A DNA stretch of 64,000 nt, taken from NCBI RefSeq assembly GCF_020510445.1, contig NZ_JAHBAG010000001.1, positions 844,501-908,500 of the forward strand, given 5' to 3'. This stretch comes from Hydrogenophaga taeniospiralis (GTDB lineage: Bacteria; Pseudomonadota; Gammaproteobacteria; Burkholderiales; Burkholderiaceae_C). A program made the translations under genes and the position numbers. The notes under the pieces were generated by a model. The model was not told the DNA's origin and made no database searches. It saw nothing but the letters and a program-made list of their open reading frames with translations. Below are positions 17,592 through 25,832 of this stretch, piece after piece; position 1 is the stretch's first letter; each line of letters starts with the position of its first letter.

Positions 17592-18583
17592 GCTTGTCTT
17601 CCCATTTCCATACGCGCCGCCGCGAGTGGCTGCTCGCGGCCATCATCGTCCTCATCGTGCTGGCCGTGGGCTGGCGCGCGCCGGTGTTCCTGAGCTGGCG
17701 CAACGTGCTCGACATCGGCAACGATTCGGCCATCCTCGTGATCCTGGTCATGGGCCAGATGCTGGTGCTGCTCACCCGTGGGGTCGACCTGTCGGTCGCC
17801 TCCAACCTGGCGCTCACCGGCATGCTCTGCGCGCTCGCCGCGCGCGCCTGGCCGGGCATGCCGCTGCCGGCGCTGCTGCTCATGGCCTGCGTGGTGGGCG
17901 CGCTGCTGGGCGCCGTCAACGGCTGGCTGATCATGCGGTTCTCGCTGCCGCCCATCGTGGTCACGCTGGGCACGCTCTCGGCCTACCGCGGCGCCACCTT
18001 CGTGGCCAGCGGCGGGGCCTGGATCTCCGACCACGAAATCCACCCGCTCATCAAGGGCCTGCCGCGCGAGGACTGGCTGGGCCTGCCCGCGCTGATCTGG
18101 TTTGCGCTGGGCGTGTTGCTGGTCAGCGCCTACCTGCTGCGCTGGCGCCGCGAAGGGCGCGAGCTCTACGCCTACGGCGGCAACCCGCACGCGGCGCTGT
18201 ACGCCGGCATCCCGGTGCGCCAGCGCCTGGTCATGGCCTACACCTTCTCGGGCCTGCTGGCCGGGCTGGCGGGGCTGCTCTGGGTGGGGCGCTATTCGAT
18301 CGCCTTCACCGAACTGGCCTCGGGCTACGAGCTCACGGTGATCGCCGCCTGCGTGATCGGTGGCGTGAGCATCGGTGGCGGCGTCGGGACGATTGCCGGC
18401 GCGCTGCTCGGCGTGCTGTTCATCGGCGTCATCAACGGCGCGCTGCCGGTGATCCAGGTCTCGCCGTTCTGGCAGCAGGCCATTGCCGGCGCGGTGATCC
18501 TGATCTCGGTGGTGCTCAACGCGCGGGCCGACCGCACGCAGGGGCGCCAGATTCTCGAAACCCCGCAAGGAGCCCAAGCATGA
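17588..18583 (+). CDS. rhaP: L-rhamnose ABC transporter permease 1
   Basis: A 331-residue RbsC-family inner-membrane permease with about nine to ten hydrophobic helices. The family motif GQMLVLLTRGVDLSVAS and the C-terminal GGVSIGGGVGTIAGALLG are present. It overlaps rhaT by ATGA and rhaQ by ATGA, giving strict coupling of the transport genes. It pairs with RhaQ to form a heterodimeric channel, as in the Rhizobium rhamnose importer. The ligand assignment rests on the operon, not on the permease sequence. Confidence 0.9.
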   Translation: MSLSSHFHTRRREWLLAAIIVLIVLAVGWRAPVFLSWRNVLDIGNDSAILVILVMGQMLVLLTRGVDLSVASNLALTGMLCALAARAWPGMPLPALLLMACVVGALLGAVNGWLIMRFSLPPIVVTLGTLSAYRGATFVASGGAWISDHEIHPLIKGLPREDWLGLPALIWFALGVLLVSAYLLRWRREGRELYAYGGNPHAALYAGIPVRQRLVMAYTFSGLLAGLAGLLWVGRYSIAFTELASGYELTVIAACVIGGVSIGGGVGTIAGALLGVLFIGVINGALPVIQVSPFWQQAIAGAVILISVVLNARADRTQGRQILETPQGAQA

Positions 18584-19569
18584 AGGCGCTGGACACCTGG
18601 GAGCGCATCCTCATCGCGCTGATCGTGCTGGTGTACCTGGGCTTCGGCCTGGGCATCGAAGGCTTCTTCACACCTTATGCGCTGGCCGACACCACCTACA
18701 ACTTTTCCGAGAAGGCGCTGATCGCGCTGGCCATGGCCCTGCTGGTGATCGGTGGCGAGATCGACCTGTCCATCGCCGCCACCATGGCCCTGGCCTCGAT
18801 GGCCATGGGCTTTGCCATGCAGGCCGGCGCGGGCGTCGGCACCATGGTGCTGGCGGCCCTGGCCATCGGCGCGGCCTGCGGCGCGCTCAACGGCTGGCTG
18901 GTCACGCGCTGGAAGCTGCCCGCCATCGTCGTCACCATCGGCACGCTCTCGCTGTACCGGGGGCTGGCGCAGGTGGTGCTGGGCGACCAGGCCATCACCG
19001 GCTACCCCGAGACCCTGGTCACCTGGGGCAACGGCTACCTGGGCGACCTGCTCGATATGCCGTGGCTCATCGTGCCGATCGAGTTTGTCGTCATGCTGGT
19101 CGCGGCGCTGCTGGTGGGCCTGTACCTGCACGCCACCGTGCACGGGCGGCGCATCTACGCCATCGGCGCCAACCCGGTGACCGCGCGCTTCTCCGGCATC
19201 GCGGTGGACCGCTACCGCCTGGGCCTGTTCGTGTTCGCCGGCATCATGGCGGCGCTGGCGGCCGTGCTGCTCACCGGGCGCATCGGCAGCACGCGGCCCA
19301 ACCTGGCCATGGGCTGGGAGCTCGACGCCGTGACCATCGTGATCCTGGGCGGCGTGTCCATCCAGGGCGGGCGCGGCAGCGTGGTCGGCACCCTGCTGGC
19401 GGCCGTGCTGTTGGGCAGCTTCACCTTCGCCATGGGCATGCTCAACGTCACCGGCATCGTGGTCTCCATGGTGGTGGGCGGCCTGCTGATCGTGGCCATG
19501 GTGCTGCCCCAGTACCTGCGCCGCCTGGCCTCGCGTTTCCAGAAGCCACCGGCCGCCGGGAGTGCCTGA
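18580..19569 (+). CDS. rhaQ: L-rhamnose ABC transporter permease 2
   Basis: A 329-residue RbsC-family permease, second partner of the importer. It carries [17 protein letters not shown] and the C-terminal [17 protein letters not shown] motif typical of these permeases. It starts in the ATGA overlap with rhaP and is followed 1 bp later by the mutarotase ATG. The divergence from RhaP is clear throughout, so this is an old paralogue pair rather than a recent duplication. Confidence 0.9.
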   Translation: MKALDTWERILIALIVLVYLGFGLGIEGFFTPYALADTTYNFSEKALIALAMALLVIGGEIDLSIAATMALASMAMGFAMQAGAGVGTMVLAALAIGAACGALNGWLVTRWKLPAIVVTIGTLSLYRGLAQVVLGDQAITGYPETLVTWGNGYLGDLLDMPWLIVPIEFVVMLVAALLVGLYLHATVHGRRIYAIGANPVTARFSGIAVDRYRLGLFVFAGIMAALAAVLLTGRIGSTRPNLAMGWELDAVTIVILGGVSIQGGRGSVVGTLLAAVLLGSFTFAMGMLNVTGIVVSMVVGGLLIVAMVLPQYLRRLASRFQKPPAAGSA

Positions 19570-19570
19570 C

Positions 19571-19891
19571 ATGCCCACCGAAAAACACGCCTTCCGCATG
19601 TTCCTCAAGCCCGGCTGCGTGGCCGAGTACCGCCGCCGCCACGACGCCATCTGGCCCGAGCTGGTGGCCCTGCTCAAGGACGCGGGCATCGAGGACTACA
19701 GCATCTACCTCGACGAAGAACACGGGGTGCTGTTCGCCGTGTTGCGCCGCCGCCTGGGCCACACCATGGCCAGCCTGCCGCAGCACCCGGTGATGCAGCG
19801 CTGGTGGCAGCACATGAAGGACCTCATGCGGTGCCACCCCGACGGCTCGCCCGTGGCCGAGGATCTGCCGTGCCTGTTCCATCTCGATTGA
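19571..19891 (+). CDS. rhaM: L-rhamnose mutarotase
   Basis: A 106-residue cytoplasmic enzyme that interconverts the alpha and beta anomers of L-rhamnose so that the isomerase is supplied with its preferred form. The length matches the family (about 104). The signature [12 protein letters not shown] with the catalytic His24, and [10 protein letters not shown] near the C-terminus, are both present. The ATG at 19571 begins 1 bp after the rhaQ stop, and rhaK starts 2 bp after the end of this gene. Confidence 0.93.
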   Translation: MPTEKHAFRMFLKPGCVAEYRRRHDAIWPELVALLKDAGIEDYSIYLDEEHGVLFAVLRRRLGHTMASLPQHPVMQRWWQHMKDLMRCHPDGSPVAEDLPCLFHLD

Positions 19892-19893
19892 CC

Positions 19894-21354
19894 ATGGACA
19901 GCGGCACACACACCCTGGTGCTCGACATCGGCAAGAGCAACGCCAAGCTGGTGCTGTTCAACGCCGAAGGCGACGTGCTGGCCCGCCGCGTGCAGGCCAA
20001 CGCGTCGGTCGAGGCCGACGGCTACACCGCGCTCGGCACCGAAGCCCTGCGGGCCTGGCTGCTCGACGCCATGCCCACGCTGCCCGAGCGCCGGCAGATC
20101 GGCCGCATCGGCATCACCACCCACGGCGCCGCCTTCTGCGCCATCGGCGAACACGGCCTGGCCCTGCCGCCCATGGACTACGAATGGGACGGCTACGGCC
20201 CCTGGCGCGAACGCTACACCGCGCTGCTCGACGGCTTCGACGTCACCGGCTCGCCGCTGCTGCCGCTGGGCCTGAACGCCGGCCTGCAGCTCTACTGGCT
20301 GCAGCAGAACCGACCCGAGGACTGGGCGCGCCTGCGCCACTGGCTGCCGTATCCACAGTACTGGGCCTGGTGGCTCACCGGCGCGGTCGCCAACGAAGCC
20401 ACCTCGCTGGGCTGCCACACCCACCTGTGGCAACCGGCGCGCAACGCCTTCGCCCCCTGGGCCGTGCGCCAGGGGCTGACCGAGCGCTTCGCGCCGCTGC
20501 GCCTCGCGCACGAAACGCTGGGCCCGCTGCGCCCCGAACTCGCCACCGCGCTGGGCCTGCCCGCCGGCTGCCAGGTGCACGTTGGCCTGCACGACAGCAA
20601 CGCCTGCCTGGCGCGCCACCTGCACGCGCTGCCCGGCGCCAGCGTCGTCTCCACCGGCACCTGGACGGTCATCATGGCGCCCGGCGTGCCCGCCGACACG
20701 CTCACGCTCGACCCGCTGCGCGACCAGCTCTTCAACCAGTCCATCGAAGGCAAACCCGTGCCCACCGCGCGCTTCATGGGCGGGCGCGAGTTCGCCCACC
20801 TCTGCCACGGCGCCGACCCGGCGCTGGCCACCGAGCGCGCCCTGCACGAGGTGCTGGAAGCCGGCTGGCTGGCCTTGCCCGGCAGCGACGCCGGGCCCAA
20901 CACCCTCTTCGGCCAGGCCGGCGAGATCCTGCGCGGCGACCAGCCCATGGGCGTCGCGCCCCAGGTGGTGCCCCTGCACCTGCGGCCGGCCCTGGCCGCG
21001 CTCTACTGCGCCATGATGACCACCCGCATCCTGCTCGACCTGCTGCCCCCCGCGCTGCGGGCGCGCGCTCCGAGGGGCGATGCCTCGTCCGTGGTGATCC
21101 TCGAAGGGCCGCTGGCCGACAACCCGGCCTACGCGGCCGCGCTCAGCGCACTGCTCGCACCCCTGGCGGTGGTGCGCAGCCAGGACGAAGTCGAGGGCAC
21201 GGCGCGCGGCGCCTGGCTGAGCACCCGCTGGGCCATGCCCCCGCACGGCCGCGACGCCTACGCCAGCGTCCCACCACCCGCCGCCCCGGTGGCGCAGCGC
21301 CTGCAGGAACGCTTTCGGCGGTGGTCCACCGTGGCGGACGACGCGCTGGTGTGA
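19894..21354 (+). CDS. rhaK: FGGY-family carbohydrate kinase, rhamnulokinase role
   Basis: A 486-residue sugar kinase of the FGGY family, expected to phosphorylate L-rhamnulose at C1 to give the aldolase substrate. The N-terminal phosphate loop DIGKSNAKLVLF is at residues 11-22 and the second ATP-site motif STGTWTVIM is about 240 residues later. It diverges from E. coli RhaB but belongs to the kinase type found with RhaI/RhaM clusters. The ATG at 19894 lies 2 bp after rhaM; an upstream open extension is shadow. It is the last gene of the rhamnose operon. Confidence 0.88.
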   Translation: MDSGTHTLVLDIGKSNAKLVLFNAEGDVLARRVQANASVEADGYTALGTEALRAWLLDAMPTLPERRQIGRIGITTHGAAFCAIGEHGLALPPMDYEWDGYGPWRERYTALLDGFDVTGSPLLPLGLNAGLQLYWLQQNRPEDWARLRHWLPYPQYWAWWLTGAVANEATSLGCHTHLWQPARNAFAPWAVRQGLTERFAPLRLAHETLGPLRPELATALGLPAGCQVHVGLHDSNACLARHLHALPGASVVSTGTWTVIMAPGVPADTLTLDPLRDQLFNQSIEGKPVPTARFMGGREFAHLCHGADPALATERALHEVLEAGWLALPGSDAGPNTLFGQAGEILRGDQPMGVAPQVVPLHLRPALAALYCAMMTTRILLDLLPPALRARAPRGDASSVVILEGPLADNPAYAAALSALLAPLAVVRSQDEVEGTARGAWLSTRWAMPPHGRDAYASVPPPAAPVAQRLQERFRRWSTVADDALV

Positions 21355-21437
21355 GCGGCTGAGCCCCGCCGCCTGCAAGGGATCGCGGGGGCGCGTAGCA
21401 TGCGCTCCCGACCCTTTCATCCCTTTCAGGAACCCCC

Positions 21438-21956
21438 ATGGCCATCACCCTCTCGTCCGCCAGCCTGCCCGTCTTCCAGACCGCACTGACCAACCTGCTG
21501 CACTGCCTGGAGAAGGCCGAGGCCAGCGCCACGGCGCGCAAGTTCGACGTCAACGTGCTGTGCGCGGCCCGCCTGGCGCCCGACATGCTGCCCTTCACCG
21601 CGCAAATCCGCATCGCCTGCGACGCGGCCAAGAACGGCGCCGCGCGCCTGGCCGGCATCGAAGCGCCGAAATTCGAAGACAACGAAACCACCTTCCCCGA
21701 ACTCAAGGCCCGCATCGCCAAAACCCTGGACTGGCTGGCCACCGTGCCCGCCACGGCCATCGACGGCCGCGAAGCCGCCGAGATCGTGTTCCCGGTGGGC
21801 CGCGACAAGACCCGCAGCATGCCCGGCGAGGCCTACCTCAAGCACTACGCCCTGCCCAACATGTTCTTCCACGTCGTCACCGCCTACGCGCTGCTGCGCC
21901 ACAACGGCGTGGACCTGGGCAAGGTGGACTACCTGGCGGGGCCGCAGGGCGCTTGA
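21438..21956 (+). CDS. DUF1993-family protein
   Basis: A 172-residue soluble helical protein of the DUF1993 family. Family features visible are the N-terminal SLPVFQTALTNLLHCLEKAEA helix, LAPDMLPFTAQIRIACDAAKN, and the C-terminal PNMFFHVVTAYALLRHNGVDLGK. The fold resembles DinB-like four-helix bundles, and the biochemical role is unknown. It has a GGAA ribosome site and stands alone between the rhamnose operon and the DUF1697 gene. Confidence 0.88.
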   Translation: MAITLSSASLPVFQTALTNLLHCLEKAEASATARKFDVNVLCAARLAPDMLPFTAQIRIACDAAKNGAARLAGIEAPKFEDNETTFPELKARIAKTLDWLATVPATAIDGREAAEIVFPVGRDKTRSMPGEAYLKHYALPNMFFHVVTAYALLRHNGVDLGKVDYLAGPQGA

Positions 21957-21982
21957 GATAACGTGAGCGGGAGACCACACCC

Positions 21983-22525
21983 ATGCCCCGCTTCGTCGTT
22001 CTGCTCCGTGGCGTCAATGTCGGCAAGGGCAACCGCGTGCCAATGGCCGACTTTCGGGCCATGCTGGAGGAACAGGGTCATACCGAGGTGCAGACCCTTC
22101 TGAACAGCGGCAACGCGGTGTTCTCGACCAAGAGCCGCAGCCCGGCCAGACTGGCGGCGGACGTGGCGTCCGCCCTTCAGGCGCGCTTCGGTGTCGCGAC
22201 GCCGGTCATCGTCAAGACCACGGCCGAGTTCGCGGCCATCGTGGCCGACAACCCGATGACGCCACCGGAAGCCGAGCACCCACGCTTCCTCGTGGCCTTC
22301 GCGATGGACCGGGCCCGGCTGGCGGAACTCGACGCCCTGCGACCGCTGCTGCAACCCGGCGAGCGCCTCGCCGTCACGGAGCACGCCGCGTACCTGCACT
22401 GCGCGGGCGGGCTCCTGGAGAGCAGGGCGGGAGAGGCCCTGCTGGGCAAGGCCGGTCGGGGGATCACGACCCGCAACTGGGGCACGACGCTGAAGCTGGC
22501 TTCCCTGCTGGGTGTCTCGGCGTAA
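21983..22525 (+). CDS. DUF1697-family protein
   Basis: A 180-residue conserved protein of unknown function. The family signature FVVLLRGVNVGKGNRVPMAD opens the protein, and LNSGNAVFST and the C-terminal TTRNWGTTLKLA complete it. The gene follows DUF1993 by 26 bp and could be cotranscribed. Its stop at 22525 marks the left edge of the accessory zone. Confidence 0.9.
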   Translation: MPRFVVLLRGVNVGKGNRVPMADFRAMLEEQGHTEVQTLLNSGNAVFSTKSRSPARLAADVASALQARFGVATPVIVKTTAEFAAIVADNPMTPPEAEHPRFLVAFAMDRARLAELDALRPLLQPGERLAVTEHAAYLHCAGGLLESRAGEALLGKAGRGITTRNWGTTLKLASLLGVSA

Positions 22526-22548
22526 AACCCCTGCGGTGAGGTTTGCCC

Positions 22549-22644
22549 CAACTTGCATCGCGCCTGAGCGGGTTCCCGTCATCACGCGGGGATCGACGAG
22601 AGTTTGTGCCCGGAGGGCTGAGATTCCTCGGGTGGCTGGCCTGA
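22549..22644 (+). pseudogene. C-terminal fragment of a small conserved gene (permuted half)
   Basis: The frame QLASRLSGFPSSRGDRREFV, then PGGLRF and a stop, resembles the second half of a family of small cytosolic proteins whose first half (WADDDLHEF to KLASRL) occurs 2 kb downstream at 24567-24720. Both halves share the 18-bp sequence at 22550-22567 and 24703-24720. No start codon or ribosome site precedes this piece. The family match is from memory and the function is unknown. Confidence 0.5.
22550..22567 (+). repeat. 18-bp direct repeat, left copy
   Basis: AACTTGCATCGCGCCTGA, identical to 24703-24720. It bounds the segment containing the HsdR remnant, the AlbA_2 gene and the IS30-type remnant, and coincides with the break of a coding frame. 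Confidence 0.7.
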
Positions 22645-22651
22645 GATGCCC

Positions 22652-22880
22652 TCATCCAGACCGTTGAGGAGCTATGTAGACAAAGCCAATGCGTTCAAGT
22701 CGGCTCGTGTCCGCCGCCATCAGCTTCTGCAGGGCTTGCGATATGTGCGCGTCGCCGTGGCCGCGCTGCTGCAGGTTGGCCCGCAGGTGCTCGGCCTCGA
22801 TGCAGCGGTTGCCTTCGCGCTTGCTCCAGTTGCCCAGGTGGGTATAGCCCAGGCCGCCTACGGCTGGGCTGGCGGTTGGC
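22652..22880 (-). pseudogene. Type I restriction enzyme HsdR N-terminal remnant
   Basis: On the minus strand, directly after the AlbA_2 gene, the frame reads [20 protein letters not shown], continuing [14 protein letters not shown] and [12 protein letters not shown] before a stop. This matches the N-terminal region of R subunits of one type I restriction family (LGY.YLG.W.....N..IE..LL...L..RG). There is no start codon in this frame and the remaining roughly 900 residues, including the nuclease and helicase domains, are gone. With the adjacent AlbA_2 protein it marks a decayed type I restriction locus. Confidence 0.6.
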
Positions 22881-24326
22881 CTATTCCTTGGACGCGTGGG
22901 ATCGCAGGCAGTTTTGCCCGGCGGCGGTCAAACGGTACCGCTGAAGGCTGCTCTGAGGTTTGTCGGGTACTGTCATCTCGACGAAGCCCCCCGCCACTGC
23001 GGGCACCAGATAGACCGCCCGGAAGTGCTCTCGGTCTTTCAGCCCCAGTGCCATCTGGACGTCGGCGCGCTTCATCTCGCCTTGCATGACCGCCAGCAGG
23101 CTCAGAACTTCGGGGGTGACTTGCGGGGTGACTTGCGGGGTGACTTGCGGGGTGACTTGCGGGGTGACTTGCGGCGTCGCCACCCGCCACACCACCGCGC
23201 GGAACTGGTTCGCCTCGCGCTCGTCCACCAAATCAATCTTCGGCCAAGCGCCCAGTGCGCGCGGCACCCCCGTGCCCAGCCCCCGGTACGGCAGGATGTG
23301 CGCCGCGTGCTCGGCCAGCACCTTGTTGCGGCGGTTGGAAACACCGGTGCGAATCTGTTCCGGCGTCAGGCTGTCGGGCAAATGGCCGGGGCTGATGATC
23401 TCCACCCGGTCGGTGAACACAAACAGGCGGATCGTGGCGCTCACCAGGAAATCCCGGTGCACCAGCGCGTTCACCAGCAACTCGACGAAAGCCTCTTCCG
23501 GCACCTCCAGCTGCCCCAGCGTGTTGAAGCCCCTGCCGCCCTGCACATGGTGCAGGCTGCGCTTGATGAACGCCATGCCGCGCTGAAACTGCTCTTCCAG
23601 CGTGCCGTCGATGTTTTCGCTGTCCAGGTAGCGCGTATCGCCCAGGTAGGTGCCCGGGAACCACACTGCGCCGATCTGGCACACCTGCAGCAGCCGCTGC
23701 GGCTGCTTGCCAAACAGCAGCAGCCCGGCCAGGTTGGGCACGCCGTCCTGCGCCAGTTGCAGGTTCTCCATCAGTTGCACCACCGGCAGGCCCGCCGCAT
23801 CCAGGCTCTGGCCATAGCGCCGCTCGAAATAGCGGCCAAAGGCCCGCTCGTCAATGTCGGCCGCCGTGGCGTTGTGCACCGGCACCTGATCGGCCTGCAG
23901 CAGCCCGGCGCGCTGAAACATGCGCTGCATTTCCTCGCGCGCCGTCACATGCCGCTTGTCGGCCCCGCTCTTCACCCACACCCGGCCCTGCAAGTCCATG
24001 TAGGGCTTGTTCAGCCCGTCGGGCACATTGACGACCATCACCAGCCCCTGGGCGGTCAACACGTTGTGGCTCACCGGGCTCAGCGGCGGGCGCACATGCT
24101 GGCTGGCGGCGTTGCTCAGCAACTGGTTCAGCCGCCGCACGGCTGCGGCATCCAGCCCGGAAATGGAGCCATCGTCTGCCACACCCAGCAGCAAACACCC
24201 GCCGCCGCTGTTGGCCAGCGCCGCCAGTTCGGCGGCCAGGCTGTCGGCGTTGGTGGCATCGCGCTTGAACTGGTGGCGGCTGTCTTCGCCACGGGTCAGG
24301 ATGCGCATGAGTTCGGCCTCCGTCAT
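22881..24326 (-). CDS. AlbA_2 (Schlafen-like) domain ATP-binding regulator
   Basis: This 481-residue protein has an N-terminal AlbA_2/AAA_4 domain (residues about 10-130; ESRHQFK-like [23 protein letters not shown]), a middle HATPase_c_4-type region with [12 protein letters not shown] near 300, and a C-terminal winged helix. Such proteins often sit inside type I restriction-modification operons and are thought to be regulators. Here only an HsdR remnant follows, starting within a few bases of the stop. Between the ATPase-like region and the winged helix lies a run of five PQVT units encoded by a perfect 12-bp tandem repeat, which probably forms a flexible linker of variable length. Confidence 0.8.
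   Translation of the reverse strand: MTEAELMRILTRGEDSRHQFKRDATNADSLAAELAALANSGGGCLLLGVADDGSISGLDAAAVRRLNQLLSNAASQHVRPPLSPVSHNVLTAQGLVMVVNVPDGLNKPYMDLQGRVWVKSGADKRHVTAREEMQRMFQRAGLLQADQVPVHNATAADIDERAFGRYFERRYGQSLDAAGLPVVQLMENLQLAQDGVPNLAGLLLFGKQPQRLLQVCQIGAVWFPGTYLGDTRYLDSENIDGTLEEQFQRGMAFIKRSLHHVQGGRGFNTLGQLEVPEEAFVELLVNALVHRDFLVSATIRLFVFTDRVEIISPGHLPDSLTPEQIRTGVSNRRNKVLAEHAAHILPYRGLGTGVPRALGAWPKIDLVDEREANQFRAVVWRVATPQVTPQVTPQVTPQVTPQVTPEVLSLLAVMQGEMKRADVQMALGLKDREHFRAVYLVPAVAGGFVEMTVPDKPQSSLQRYRLTAAGQNCLRSHASKE
23116..23175. repeat. 12-bp tandem repeat (five copies) in the AlbA_2 gene
   Basis: The unit GTGACTTGCGGG is repeated five times head to tail (the last copy ends in C). On the coding strand it specifies PQVT per unit. 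Because the unit is a multiple of three, slippage would change linker length without breaking the frame. Confidence 0.92.
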
Positions 24327-24470
24327 CTGCCTGGCTCCTCGTGTTCAATGTGATAGACGTTCACTTTTATGCCCCTGAACCTTCGAGGCGGTGCAACTCA
24401 CTCACCCAACTGCAGTTCTCAGGCGCTTTACTCCTGGCGGATTCAAGTCTGAAGTGCAACACCCCGGGGT

Positions 24471-24590
24471 TCAATGAACGAGGGTGGAATGTTGCGGGCT
24501 GTTGAGCAGGAGCTCCCGATAGACCGCCAAGGGTGATCGTACGCCCAGCCCTTTGCGAGAGCGGTTGTGATCCGATCTGTTCCCCAACTG
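24471..24590 (-). pseudogene. IS30-family transposase C-terminal remnant
   Basis: The minus-strand frame ends in NRSRKGLGVRSPLAVYRELL, then NSPQHSTLVH and a stop. An N.R.RK.LG...P.....Y/F pattern followed by a short tail is the typical C-terminus of IS30-type transposases. Downstream, 24437-24470 read on the minus strand contains GTGTTGCACTTCAGACTTGA, which resembles an IS30-group terminal repeat. The DDE catalytic core is absent, so this is only the right end of a former element. Confidence 0.55.
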
Positions 24591-25127
24591 CCGCTCTCCC
24601 TCGTTTGGGCCGACGATGACCTTCATGAGTTCGTCGTCTATGCCTCCAGCGAGCACTTCTCCGGCGCGACCAGCGTGTACGTGGCTCCGGGAGATATGTC
24701 CAAACTTGCATCGCGCCTGAAATCCATGCTGCAGCTGCTGCAGGAAGCGGACCCGACCTTTGTGCGCAAAGACATGCACGCTGAGACCGCCATCAACGCC
24801 AAAGGCTTCGAAGTGGACTTTCTGCGTCGCATGCAAGAGGGCGACGACCCCCACCCCTTCAAGCTGTCAGCCGCAGAAGACGAGCTCTGGCCCGTCATGG
24901 CCGAAAGGGCCAAGATCCTGACCGAGGCCCCCTGCTTCCAGCACGTGGTGATCGGTGCCACGGGCAAGATGGCCGTGATGCACACCATCTCGCCAGTCAC
25001 TTTTGTCGAATTCAAGCGCTGGCTGGCGGACCGCCCCAACCGGGAGCCGGCCAAACGCAGGCGGGATGCGCTGCAGGCGCAGACCGTTCAAAGTCTCATG
25101 GACGAGGGCTTGCTGCACGCGCCCTGA
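24567..25127 (+). CDS. Chimeric ORF: small-protein N-terminus fused to nucleotidyltransferase C-terminus
   Basis: A 186-codon open frame from two sources. Residues about 10-52 (WADDDLHEFVVYASSEHFSG, then TSVYVAP and KLASRL) match the first half of the small family whose second half lies at 22549-22644. From about residue 52 the sequence (LLQEADPTFVRKD, NAKGFEVDFLRR, VMHTISPVTFVEFKRWL, RRRDALQAQTV) matches the C-terminal part of GSU2403-type nucleotidyltransferase-fold proteins; the catalytic GS...D head is missing. The GTG start overlaps the IS30-type remnant, so the 5' end was also cut. The switch lies at the 18-bp repeat 24703-24720. It is probably non-functional, although the frame is intact. 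Confidence 0.6.
   Translation: MIRSVPQLPLSLVWADDDLHEFVVYASSEHFSGATSVYVAPGDMSKLASRLKSMLQLLQEADPTFVRKDMHAETAINAKGFEVDFLRRMQEGDDPHPFKLSAAEDELWPVMAERAKILTEAPCFQHVVIGATGKMAVMHTISPVTFVEFKRWLADRPNREPAKRRRDALQAQTVQSLMDEGLLHAP
24703..24720 (+). repeat. 18-bp direct repeat, right copy
   Basis: Identical to 22550-22567. Here it encodes KLASRL within the chimeric ORF, exactly at the transition from one protein family to another. Confidence 0.7.
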
Positions 25128-25219
25128 ACCTCAAACCGCCGTTCGCCAACGGTCACGCAGACCACCGCCGCGCGGCCGCCCCGCCGGTGGCGCATTCAGC
25201 ACAAACGAAGGGAGCCCCA

Positions 25220-25492
25220 TTGATCGGCCCCACCGACTGGTTTGACACCCCCAAGAGCATCCTGCTCGCCGCGCTGCGCGTGCTCCGGTGGCTGGCCATG
25301 GACCTGCTCATCCAGACCGTGGGCTGGTCGATTGGGTGGTTTGTGCTGCGGGTGCTGACGCTGGGGCGTTGCCCGGGGGAGCGGCTGGGCGGGGTGGATG
25401 AGGCTGCGCCCGGCACGGCGTTCGTGGTGGAGGTTGTGGGGCTGGGGGTGCTGGCGGTGGGGATTTGGGGGTTGGCTGGGGCTTTGCCTTGA
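25220..25492 (+). CDS. Small membrane protein of unknown function
   Basis: A 90-residue protein with two hydrophobic segments (about residues 14-46 and 68-90) separated by a short polar loop (LGRCPGERLGGVDE). The TTG at 25220 is chosen because AAGGGAG lies 6 bp upstream; a GTG at 25187 in the same frame would add 11 residues without a ribosome site. I do not recognise the family. It sits between the chimeric ORF and the low-GC cassette genes and still has the high GC of the host chromosome. Confidence 0.55.
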   Translation: MIGPTDWFDTPKSILLAALRVLRWLAMDLLIQTVGWSIGWFVLRVLTLGRCPGERLGGVDEAAPGTAFVVEVVGLGVLAVGIWGLAGALP

Positions 25493-25832
25493 GGGTTGGC
25501 TTGGGGCCGTTGTCTCTTGTCGACCCGAAGCCAGCGTCCGGCTCTGCGTCACATAGCTTTCATTCCGGTTGTATTGGTCGGCAGCCTCAGCTGAGGCGAA
25601 TGTGCATGCTCGAGTAAATTGGCGAGCGGCATATGGGACCGACGGACCATATCGGTCGTGCGCCTGGAGCTTGTTCAGGCTTGTCGGATCTGTTATACCT
25701 ATCCAATTGCCTGACTGCTTGAGCCAACTGGTCGATTTCAATAACCTCTTGGGGGCCACATGCAACGGTGTTTAATGACTGCAGCTGTGGGTATCCGACG
25801 TTTTGTCGGCTTAAATCAAAGATAGCGATCAT
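25493..25832. other. Intergenic transition into low-GC DNA, 340 bp
   Basis: GC content falls markedly within this stretch. No convincing gene is seen. It contains small dyads, for example GACCGA/TCGGTC around 25649-25670 and CCGAC-GTTTT-GTCGG at about 25796-25810, but no clear attC core site and no integrase gene. It presumably carries the promoter for the first cassette-like gene. Confidence 0.5.

Noticed and set aside
22646..23089. 148-codon plus-strand frame
   Set aside because: It is the complement of the HsdR remnant and the end of the AlbA_2 gene, with no start context.
23116..23175. Tandem 12-bp repeats considered as a CRISPR or origin iteron array
   Set aside because: Units are contiguous with no spacers, lie inside a coding frame and translate to (PQVT)n. 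No cas or rep gene is near.
22858..23190. Minus-strand frame with repeated SHPA units
   Set aside because: It is a shifted reading of the 12-bp repeat in the AlbA_2 gene; the PQVT frame belongs to the intact protein.
25493..25832. Search for attI or a fourth attC left of the cassette genes
   Set aside because: GTTATAC and GTTTAAT occur but do not fit GTTRRRY with a paired left box. No integrase gene was found, so no site is claimed here.
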